Shown here: one piece after another, positions 5,609 through 12,023 of the stretch
Layout: every line of letters begins with the position of its first letter
How positions within the stretch are numbered: position 1 is the first letter of the stretch
Assembly: GCA_964518635.1 (NCBI GenBank)
Contig: CAZFGK010000044.1
Span: forward strand, 1 to 12,023
Source: CAZFGK01 sp964518635
GTDB lineage: Bacteria > Zixibacteria > MSB-5A5 > GN15 > FEB-12
Direction: 5' to 3'
DNA: 12,023 bases
Made by a program: the position numbers and the translations under genes
The notes under the pieces: generated by a model
What the model saw: the letters and a program-made list of their open reading frames with translations, nothing else
Database searches by the model: none
What the model was told of the DNA's origin: nothing

Positions 5609-6970
5609 ATGCCGTACACTGTCATAACCCTGGGAGAGTTTCTGGATCAACTTGCTGTTCGCCTCAACGATCCAGACTCAACTTTCTTCTCAAGAGAGGA
5701 ACTTCAATCCTACACCCTGGAGACGCTCCGTACCTGGGCGGCGCACACCGGGTACTGGGTTCGGCGCGCGGGATTCCTCACTTCTCCCGGGCAGAAGGAT
5801 TACAACCTACCGAGCTTGGTAAAGTACCAAGACCTCTCCGCCGTGGACCACTATCCTTTGGCATTGGAAGTAACCGACCGGGATATGGTGAACATCCTGA
5901 CACACGCCCTGCTTGAACCCCCAGTTGCCTCCTGGGGGATCGGGTGGGCGGGCACGGAGCAGTTCTCCCTTACCTTGGTAGTGGACGCTGTCCAATCTGC
6001 CGTGAATACTCTCCAGCAATCCTTGGGACTCGTAACCATTCTCGGTTCCCAGATAGCCTCCCCAACCCCGATCTCGCAGTACGATCTCCCAGCGGACATG
6101 GTGGGAATCCGCTCTCTCTACTGGCAAACACCAGAAGGAGAACAACTCCCCCTCTCCCGGCAGGATCAGTACATCCGAAGCCTCGTCGCCAACTCCGCTC
6201 CGCTCCCGGATAGCTACTCCATGGTAGCCACCTCTCCAAGGCGGATAGAACTTTCCCCTCCCCCAACGGACACGGGGACGCTAACTTATATCTACTCCCC
6301 CGGGCATTTATCCCTGCTCCCACAACTTGCCGCTTCCCCTTTGCATATCCCAACGAACTTCTCCTGGGCGGCGAAGTGGTATGCGCTATTCACCTTGCTC
6401 AACGCGGAAGGGGAACGTCGGGATAAATTCCGTGCGGACTACTGCACAATGCGGATCAAAGACGCTATGGCGCTTGCCAAGGTATTCCCGAGCATCCTGC
6501 GCGTCTACATCGACGGAGAGGAAGCGCAACCCACAACCACTTGGGATCAAGACGCGATCTCCCCGACTTGGCGCAACATCCTGGGGACTCCAAACTCCCC
6601 GATCCTGCACAGCTTTACCACCTTGGCGCTGTCCCCAGTTCCAACCACCACAACGGACAACCCGCTTGGGCAATTCTCCATCACATTTGACGTGGCGGAG
6701 AATCCCCAACTCCCCAGCTCCGAAGCATCCTACCTGGATCTTGGCCCGGATATCATCCAACCCCTGCTCGACTACGCGCATCACCTTGCGTGTTTCAAAC
6801 TCGGGGGACAGGAATTCGCGGACTCCATACCCAGTTACGAACGCTTCCTGCGTCAAGCAATGGCGTTCAACCTGAAGCTCGCCGCCGAGAGCAATAACTT
6901 CCAGCTCTTGAAGCCCAAGCAGAACTTCCCATACCAACGCAAGCCGACAATGCTTGAGGAGAACTCCTGA
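5609..6970 (+). CDS. Probable head-tail adaptor/neck protein (T7 gp11-like role)
   Basis: The 453-residue product probably docks under the portal and joins head to nozzle. Residues 8-50 (LGEFLDQLAVRLNDP, SREELQSYTLETLRTW) match the helical opening typical of podovirus adaptor proteins. YDLPADMVGIRSLYW (from 158) and RIELSPPPTDTGTLTYIYSP (from 212) fit the beta part of that fold. About 248-295 is a helical segment (FSWAAKWYALFTLLNAEGER). The family is usually near 200 residues, so this is over twice as long. The extra half ends in another helical stretch (DIIQPLLDYAHHLACFKLGG onward) that resembles the first and suggests a duplicated or expanded C-terminus. AAAGGAG at 5598-5604 overlaps the end of the previous gene. 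The stop overlaps the next start by one base, as expected for an adaptor-nozzle pair made in fixed proportion. Identification is by pattern and gene order. Confidence 0.65.
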   Translation: MPYTVITLGEFLDQLAVRLNDPDSTFFSREELQSYTLETLRTWAAHTGYWVRRAGFLTSPGQKDYNLPSLVKYQDLSAVDHYPLALEVTDRDMVNILTHALLEPPVASWGIGWAGTEQFSLTLVVDAVQSAVNTLQQSLGLVTILGSQIASPTPISQYDLPADMVGIRSLYWQTPEGEQLPLSRQDQYIRSLVANSAPLPDSYSMVATSPRRIELSPPPTDTGTLTYIYSPGHLSLLPQLAASPLHIPTNFSWAAKWYALFTLLNAEGERRDKFRADYCTMRIKDAMALAKVFPSILRVYIDGEEAQPTTTWDQDAISPTWRNILGTPNSPILHSFTTLALSPVPTTTTDNPLGQFSITFDVAENPQLPSSEASYLDLGPDIIQPLLDYAHHLACFKLGGQEFADSIPSYERFLRQAMAFNLKLAAESNNFQLLKPKQNFPYQRKPTMLEENS

Positions 6971-9900
6971 TGCCAACCACACAAGGTCGTCCGACTGGCG
7001 AGAACCAGGGAAGCATCTTTCAACGGGTAACTCGCAGGTTCACCTTTCGAGGGATCGACGTAGCCCATCCCCCGGATAAGCTCGCGGAGGGACGCTTTCC
7101 CAGTATTAAGAACTTCCGTGCCTATGTGGATGGGGAACTCCGCTCGCGTCCGGGACTACAACAACTATTCCTCCTCCCGGCGACGGACAGCATCCACTCG
7201 CTTCTGCGCTTGAACGATCCCAGCAGTGCTTCCCATGCATTCCTCGTAGGCGCGGGGACCAACATCTACATTGGGGACACCCAAGCCGAGATAACTCTTG
7301 GGTCCGTGGAGAGTGGGTTCTCCGCCTCCCCAAAGACCTGGGCGGTTGCTCGTCCGGATCGCTCCCCGGAGAACTGGGCTTACATCGGAGATCGGCTCAA
7401 GCTTCGCAAAGCAAACGCCGCGCGGGTTATGCGTAGTTGGGGAATCCCGGAAGTCCCAACCCCGCCCAGCATTGCTGTCACACCCCCGAAGGTACTCAAC
7501 ATAACCGACGCGACCTCCCTGACCCAGGATGGCAACACCTGGAACAACTCCGTCAACGCGGGCGTCCTCTCCGTAGGCACACGGGTAAACACCACCATCA
7601 CCTACATCGTGTATGACGCGGGCACAACCGGGTACTGTGGTATCTCTCCCGCCGCTCTCGGGACGGAGATCCAACCCGGGATGCGAATCCGTATCAACTC
7701 CGGGGGTGGCACGGATGAATACGCGGTCGTGGAACAAGTCTTCGCGCTGATCGCGGACACTACCATCGAGAGCATCTCCTATGACTCTGGCGGCACTGGG
7801 CTGTGTTGGATACAACTTGCCAACGCAACCGCTGGGCTGGTTCCGAATTGCCTGCTCAGGTTCGCTGGAATCGAATCCGCCCGAGTGTTGGAAGTCGTCA
7901 TCGACAAGGACAACAAAGCCGCGATTCGCTGCAACCTTGCCACCACGCGCACAGCCGGGGATACCGTTCAGGGTCTGCGCGCCTTCCGTTGTTACACGAC
8001 CGCTACCCACAACCCAACGGAAACCCTGACCGCGAACTACATCCAATCCACGATCACCTTCCCTGGGGTAGCCCCAGCGGGGGTTGGCAACATTCGCCTG
8101 AACGCCGCCAGGGACCTCTCGAAGTTCTCCACACGACATGTCACCGATGATGATGAAGTAGTAGTCTCAATCTACCTGTCCGACCCCAGCAAGCTCGTCG
8201 AAGGCCGCATCTGGTTTGACATCGACCCGAACACAACCGCTGTCTACGCCGCTGCGGATCTCTCCCGGAATTATCTCTTCTACGCATTCCGCCCGGAGGA
8301 TCTCCAAACCTTCGCGGGGTTTGACTTGACTCAAACCCAAGTCTCGGCGACCGCGCAGAACATCCAAAAATACCAATTCGATCTCTTCAACACATCCCTG
8401 GATCAGGCGAACCGAGAACTCGCTCAGCGTCGGGAAACCTTCCGGCAACTCTTGCAAGATCCAAACCGAGGGGGGATCTTCCGAGGCCAGCGGCGGCAGC
8501 TGCTCGCGATGCTCAACCCCGGAGACGCGGGCGGGGGTGGACTCTCCGCCGCAGGCGCCACAACCCCCGGCCCATTTCAAGCTGGGTCCGGTAAAGAACA
8601 GTGGTTCACACTCCGTTTCAAGGTCGGTCAGCTCAACCGCATCGGCCAGGACACCTCGCGCACGCTCAAGGATGTCACCTCCGTGATGGCGAACTTCAAG
8701 ATGTCCGCGAACTCCCAAGTAGTCCGGCTGGGGAGTTGGTATATCTCCGGGGGTGGCAACCCGGATATGCAAGCCTCGGATGATCTCAAAGCCAACGCTT
8801 ACTATTACATCATCCAGGGTAGGGATGATCGCACCGGAGCAAGGAGTCTTCCAAGTCCGCCAACTCGGGCAGGTGTGGTTGCGCGCCGCCAGAACACCAC
8901 CATCACCTCAGCTCTCCACCCTAACCCGCAAGTGAACAAACTCGATATCTATCGCTGGGGAGGGACGCGGTTTGAATTCCTCTACCTTGGCTCTGTGGCG
9001 AACTCTGGCACACCGACCTTTACCGACAACTTCACGGACGACCAGCTCAGCAACTCACCACCGTTGAACTTCAACACCTTCCCGCCATTCGCTACCACGG
9101 TACTCCCGTACTCCGGGCAGGTGTCCACGGTAGGTCCCAAGGTAACCTGGGTGAGCGGTACCCAGTTCAATACTTCCTGGTCTCCAGGGACGCTCATTGA
9201 GATCAACTCGAAAACCTACATCCTCTATGGTTCTCCAACCTCGGCAACGGAACTTCACCTGACTGAATCAGCGGGAACCCAAACCAACGTCGCGGCAACC
9301 ATCAACTCCCCGGTGGTGATCGGCACCCCGCTCCCGAGTGTCTTCGGTCCTTACGCTCTCGCTGGTGGGTTGTTCATCTTCGGCGTGGGAGACATGCTCA
9401 ATCCCTACTCGCTGTACTGGACGAACGGCAACGATCCAGACACAACCTCGGACAAGAACTATGTTGAAGTTCCCAGCAACGGCAGTGAACTAATCGGTGG
9501 CACTATCTACGACGGGCGCCCTTTCCTGTTCTCCGCTGATGGAATGTTCGAAGTCGCCTTGGATGGTTCAGGTTCCCCCGGGTCCTCAACCTTCCGGGCC
9601 AACCCAATCGCCAACTCCCGAGGCGCTATCTCCGCAACCGCCATCTGCGCGGATGTCTTCATTTACTTCGTGGGCAAAGACGGGATCTACAAATCCGAAG
9701 GCGGACAACCACGTTCCATCACAAACGACTCTCTCTACACTCTCTTCCCCCATGATGGAATCATAGGCACCAGCACGAATGGAATCATAGCTCCGGACTA
9801 CACCCGGACATCGGAATTCTCCCTGACCACCTATGGCCCCCTTGTGTATTTCGACTACCCCGGGGTTGACAACAAGTTCCACACCCTGATCTGGGACGAC

Positions 9901-11022
9901 AACCTCCAGGGTTGGCTATACGACGACTACGCTTTGGTCGGGGATGGCGCTCGCGTCCACTACGGCGAGCGTGGCCAGGGTAACTTTCGCATGCTTGTGG
10001 GTGGCACGAACGGAATCCTCTGCACCGCGAATGGCTTGAATGATCTTGGGGTTCCCATCCAGGCGGAAGTCTGGCTACCGTGCTTTGACGCTGGGGATGA
10101 GCGATCCGAGAAAGTCCTGGGAGATATGATCCTGGACCTGGACACAGGTGGGATTCCAATCCAAGTAGAAACCTGGCTGAATAACTACGCTACTCGTGCG
10201 CAAGGTCCGGATCTGGTAACCGCCCCATCACGCACCATCGCGCTGCTTGATATGAACGGAGGGTTGGAGTACGAAGCTCGGAACTTCGCAATTAAAATCT
10301 TCTACTCCGGCAGCGCAAGCCTGCTCAAGCTTTTCTCCTGGCAACCCAGTTTCTACACTCAGCCAGAGAACATAACCCTGCGCGCTCCAGACTGGGACTA
10401 TGGTTCCAAGATCGGTGCGGAGTGGTTCCAAGGAGTTCTCATAACCGCTGACACGGATGGCCAGGATGTCAGCCTCCGAGCGGAGTTCGACCAGAACACC
10501 ACCACCAGGGACATAATCATCAACCACCCTGGGCTGGTGGAGAAATACTATCCCTTCCCAGGAACTCCTGTAATCGCCCACCACGTCCGGCTTCGACAAG
10601 TCGGCACTTCGGTGAGCTTCAAGAACTTCAACATCTTCTGGGTTACGGAATCCTATCCAGAGTCCTCGGTTGTTTGGAACGCCCAACCCCAAGGCTCGGA
10701 ACTCCCAGGCTGGAAACACCTCCGGGAAGCCTGGATTACCTACGTCTCCAGTTCCGATGCAACGCTCAACTTGACCCTGGATTCCACAACTTATTCCTTC
10801 CAAATCCCCTCCTCCGGGGGAGTGAAACGGCAATTCTACTTACCTTTAGCCGGAAGAAAGTGTAGAATATGGACGCCAGAGATTGTGTGCCCAACACCAC
10901 TGACGTTGTTCGAAAAGGACACGGTGTTCAACTTGGGCCTCTGGGGAAGAGGAGAACAATACCGCCCAATGCGCCCATTCGGTGGGCCAAACTCGGACAA
11001 TCTCTCACCCGCGTATGTGTAG
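6970..11022 (+). CDS. Giant tail-nozzle-like protein (T7 gp12-like role)
   Basis: The 1350-residue product is probably the distal tail tube or nozzle of a short-tailed phage. Residues 26-67 (FRGIDVAHPPDKLAEGRFPS, then ELRSRPGLQQLF) match the usual opening of this family, in which an ending like NFR-G-LR-RPG precedes a beta-propeller. Propeller-like signatures recur late: AYYYIIQGRDDRTGARSLPS near 610, LDIYRWGG near 659, GGLFIFGVGDMLNPYSLYWT near 798, GRPFLFSADGMFEV near 848 and FIYFVGKDGIYKSEGGQPRS near 896. A beta C-terminal domain follows from about 1140. About 205-325 holds a duplicated unit. About 485-600 holds a basic helix, a Gly-rich linker and a beta segment not expected in T7 gp12, which has about 794 residues. 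GAGGAG at 6956-6961 lies 8 bases before the ATG, which overlaps the previous stop as TGATG. Family-level role fairly likely; exact homologue unknown. Confidence 0.7.
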   Translation: MPTTQGRPTGENQGSIFQRVTRRFTFRGIDVAHPPDKLAEGRFPSIKNFRAYVDGELRSRPGLQQLFLLPATDSIHSLLRLNDPSSASHAFLVGAGTNIYIGDTQAEITLGSVESGFSASPKTWAVARPDRSPENWAYIGDRLKLRKANAARVMRSWGIPEVPTPPSIAVTPPKVLNITDATSLTQDGNTWNNSVNAGVLSVGTRVNTTITYIVYDAGTTGYCGISPAALGTEIQPGMRIRINSGGGTDEYAVVEQVFALIADTTIESISYDSGGTGLCWIQLANATAGLVPNCLLRFAGIESARVLEVVIDKDNKAAIRCNLATTRTAGDTVQGLRAFRCYTTATHNPTETLTANYIQSTITFPGVAPAGVGNIRLNAARDLSKFSTRHVTDDDEVVVSIYLSDPSKLVEGRIWFDIDPNTTAVYAAADLSRNYLFYAFRPEDLQTFAGFDLTQTQVSATAQNIQKYQFDLFNTSLDQANRELAQRRETFRQLLQDPNRGGIFRGQRRQLLAMLNPGDAGGGGLSAAGATTPGPFQAGSGKEQWFTLRFKVGQLNRIGQDTSRTLKDVTSVMANFKMSANSQVVRLGSWYISGGGNPDMQASDDLKANAYYYIIQGRDDRTGARSLPSPPTRAGVVARRQNTTITSALHPNPQVNKLDIYRWGGTRFEFLYLGSVANSGTPTFTDNFTDDQLSNSPPLNFNTFPPFATTVLPYSGQVSTVGPKVTWVSGTQFNTSWSPGTLIEINSKTYILYGSPTSATELHLTESAGTQTNVAATINSPVVIGTPLPSVFGPYALAGGLFIFGVGDMLNPYSLYWTNGNDPDTTSDKNYVEVPSNGSELIGGTIYDGRPFLFSADGMFEVALDGSGSPGSSTFRANPIANSRGAISATAICADVFIYFVGKDGIYKSEGGQPRSITNDSLYTLFPHDGIIGTSTNGIIAPDYTRTSEFSLTTYGPLVYFDYPGVDNKFHTLIWDDNLQGWLYDDYALVGDGARVHYGERGQGNFRMLVGGTNGILCTANGLNDLGVPIQAEVWLPCFDAGDERSEKVLGDMILDLDTGGIPIQVETWLNNYATRAQGPDLVTAPSRTIALLDMNGGLEYEARNFAIKIFYSGSASLLKLFSWQPSFYTQPENITLRAPDWDYGSKIGAEWFQGVLITADTDGQDVSLRAEFDQNTTTRDIIINHPGLVEKYYPFPGTPVIAHHVRLRQVGTSVSFKNFNIFWVTESYPESSVVWNAQPQGSELPGWKHLREAWITYVSSSDATLNLTLDSTTYSFQIPSSGGVKRQFYLPLAGRKCRIWTPEIVCPTPLTLFEKDTVFNLGLWGRGEQYRPMRPFGGPNSDNLSPAYV
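7597..7935 (+). repeat. Two diverged copies of a ~56-residue unit inside the nozzle-like protein
   Basis: Residues about 210-265 and 266-322 of the nozzle-like protein line up at an offset of exactly 56. YDAGTTGYC (215-223) pairs with YDSGGTGLC (271-279), and each is followed by a beta segment with matching hydrophobic positions and an arginine near the middle (MRIRI and LLRF). The copies are clearly diverged, so this is an old tandem domain duplication, not DNA slippage. Confidence 0.65.
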
Positions 11023-11046
11023 AGTAGAAGGTAGAAAGGAAACTAA

Positions 11047-11382
11047 ATGACAAACTCCGCGCTTATCACCATCGGCACCACTCCAGCGAATCTACTCGGG
11101 CTTCTGCGAGGCACCGCCGCCCCTGCGGGCGCGTCCACTTCCAAGACGTTTTCCTCTCAGCTCAACGATCAGTGCCGGGCGCTTCAGGTGAAATGCGACG
11201 CTGGCACCGTCTACATCGGGCAGGACTCCAGTGTGTCAACCACAAACTACGGAACGAAACTCCTGACTGGCGAGAGCAAGCTCACCCATGACGCCGAGGC
11301 GAACACAATCAACCTGAGCGACTTCTGGATTGTCGGTGCGGCGGCGAACGCCAAGCTCTCGGTGGAGTGGACGACTATCTAA
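11047..11382 (+). CDS. Small virion-type beta protein, unknown function
   Basis: The 111-residue product has no signal peptide or membrane segment. It is rich in Ser, Thr, Ala and Gly and looks all-beta. Visible landmarks are LQVKCDAGTVYIGQDSSVST in the middle and INLSDFWIVGAAANAKLSVEW at the end. The pattern of a short strand giving VYIG, a GES turn and a final I-LSDFW-G-A-N-V-W strand is one I associate with small structural or decoration-like proteins beside phage tail genes, but I cannot name a family. AAAGGA at 11035-11040 lies 6 bases before the ATG. It sits 24 bases after the nozzle-like gene and 9 bases before the next, so it belongs to the same late structural operon. A role as a minor capsid or tail accessory is inferred from position only. 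Confidence 0.7.
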   Translation: MTNSALITIGTTPANLLGLLRGTAAPAGASTSKTFSSQLNDQCRALQVKCDAGTVYIGQDSSVSTTNYGTKLLTGESKLTHDAEANTINLSDFWIVGAAANAKLSVEWTTI

Positions 11383-11391
11383 TATCCCCTT

Positions 11392-11772
11392 ATGGAACAA
11401 TCCCAAGGACAACTGAATTTCCCCTCCCGGCAAGTCCTGGATAACCCCGATCAGCACCTCCGCTACATGCGACAGGTGGTCGAGGTTATCCAGCAAGTGG
11501 CAAGCGCGGTGCCTCAGCTTGCCGCCGGGATAGCATCGGTTCCAACCGCCCAGGACCCTGGGGAGTGGTTAGCCCGAAATGGACAATCAGCGTTGGCTTC
11601 CTTGAATGTGGATCTTGCGGCGACCGCAAAAACCAACGTAGCTGCTGGTGCACCCGGGGCAAGCGACGACTCCACCCAGGGATACAACTACTTCTCCAGA
11701 TGGATCGACACCTCGGGACCAACGCTGTATACGTGCATTGATCCATCCCCAGGGGCGGCGGTTTGGATTTAA
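11392..11772 (+). CDS. Small protein with helical N-terminus and fibre-type C-terminal module
   Basis: The 126-residue product has two parts. Residues about 1-70 are likely helical (NPDQHLRYMRQVVEVIQQVA) with no membrane segment. After an Ala/Gly-rich linker, residues about 90-126 (GASDDSTQGYNYFSRWIDTS, then LYTCIDPSPGAAVWI) match a module often seen in phage fibre proteins, pattern DDSTQGY-x-S-WIDT-Y-C-D-GAAVW. Here the protein ends right at that module, where fibres usually continue. It could be a small fibre-attachment or trimerising protein, or a fibre shortened by deletion. No convincing ribosome binding site precedes the ATG at 11392. The gap to the previous stop is 9 bases, so translation may depend on ribosomes arriving from the previous gene. 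Confidence 0.7.
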   Translation: MEQSQGQLNFPSRQVLDNPDQHLRYMRQVVEVIQQVASAVPQLAAGIASVPTAQDPGEWLARNGQSALASLNVDLAATAKTNVAAGAPGASDDSTQGYNYFSRWIDTSGPTLYTCIDPSPGAAVWI

Positions 11773-11780
11773 CTCAGTAG

Positions 11781-11786
11781 AAAGGA
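11781..11786 (+). promoter_or_regulatory. Ribosome binding site AAAGGA for the glycine-zipper gene
   Basis: AAAGGA is 10 bases before the ATG at 11797, within GTAGAAAGGA, a 10-base string that also precedes the gene at 11047. It supports a real gene start close to the right edge. Confidence 0.7.
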
Positions 11787-11796
11787 TACTTACGTT

Positions 11797-12023
11797 ATGC
11801 CATCAATAAGCGGAGCACTTGGAGGCGCGGGGGCTGGCGCCAGCATTGGCAGCTTCGGCGGACCTATCGGCACTCTGGTTGGCGCGGGAGTCGGGGGCTT
11901 GATCGGGCTGTTCACGGGCGGCAAGTCCAAGTTCGAAAAGAACCTTGAAGGTTCCTGGGGTCCGGCCAAGGATAACCTTCTCAACTGGTCCGGCGAGAAC
12001 ATGGATATGAACCGGTTGTTCCG
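11797..12023 (+). CDS. Glycine-zipper protein, possible ejection/internal virion protein, 3'-partial
   Basis: Only the first 75 codons are inside the window and the frame is open at the right edge. Residues 1-45 are a long Gly/Ala-rich hydrophobic stretch (SISGALGGAGAGASIGSFGG, then TLVGAGVGGLIGLFTGG) with many small-xxx-small spacings, a glycine-zipper pattern that packs helices in membranes. It then turns basic and polar (KSKFEKNLEG, AKDNLLNWSGENMDMNRLF). In short-tailed phages a gene directly after the nozzle often encodes an internal virion protein that enters the host envelope during DNA ejection, as T7 gp14 does. The glycine-zipper start fits that, but a tail tape-measure or other membrane-active protein is also possible. 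The start is supported by AAAGGA 10 bases upstream. Confidence 0.65.
   Translation, partial: MPSISGALGGAGAGASIGSFGGPIGTLVGAGVGGLIGLFTGGKSKFEKNLEGSWGPAKDNLLNWSGENMDMNRLF

Noticed and set aside
5374..5916. 180-codon + strand frame overlapping the small membrane protein and adaptor genes
   Set aside because: It overlaps two better supported genes that abut exactly, and its product is Cys/Gly/Arg-rich with no coherent fold pattern.
7165..8139. Long open frame on the - strand (324 codons)
   Set aside because: It lies entirely antisense to the nozzle-like gene, has no ribosome binding site I can see, and its product is Gly/Arg/Val-rich with no domain pattern. It is a by-product of C-rich third positions on the + strand.
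9755..9790. 12-base direct repeat ATGGAATCATAG, 24 bases apart
   Set aside because: It encodes two similar Gly-Ile-Ile turns in the nozzle-like protein. It is too short and isolated to be a mobile-element or regulatory repeat.
10840..10868. Promoter-like TTACCT with TAGAAT before the small downstream genes
   Set aside because: It has a weak -35, is inside coding sequence and has no supporting terminator or gap. Chance occurrence is likely.

Overview
The window looks like part of a tailed double-stranded DNA phage genome, free or integrated. It is about 57% GC by eye, every credible gene is on the + strand, gaps are short, and several starts and stops touch or overlap. There is no integrase, tRNA, rRNA, CRISPR array or housekeeping gene, so lifestyle and host species cannot be read from it. 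A lipobox with alanine after the cysteine and Sec-type leaders fit a Gram-negative-type envelope. The neck and nozzle-like genes point to a short-tailed (podovirus-like) virion. This is a call from motif and layout, not from a database search.

Layout: (1) 2-2677, a tail fibre/tailspike protein with a pectate-lyase-3-like beta-helix, entering from the left edge. (2) 2702-4162, a second fibre-like protein that unexpectedly carries a Sec signal peptide. (3) 4223-4645, a small exported protein of unknown function. (4) 4663-4726, a sigma70-type promoter interleaved with a perfect-stem terminator. (5) 4771-5283, a predicted lipoprotein, and 5336-5608, a one-span membrane protein with a clean heptad repeat. 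(6) 5609-6970 and 6970-11022, a probable head-tail adaptor and a very large tail-nozzle-like protein (roles like T7 gp11 and gp12), joined by a TGATG overlap. (7) 11047-11382 and 11392-11772, two small virion-type proteins. (8) 11797 to the right edge, the start of a glycine-zipper protein that may be an ejection or internal virion protein.

The adaptor, nozzle and ejection-like genes would build the portal-proximal tail, and the fibres would give host recognition. The odd part is the block at 2702-5608: four consecutive products with N-terminal hydrophobic segments (two Sec-type, one lipoprotein, one membrane-anchored coiled coil) placed between fibre and neck genes, with their own transcription punctuation. 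Two of them could be a spanin-like lysis pair. The whole block could instead be an envelope-modifying or superinfection-exclusion set. Both ideas are inference.
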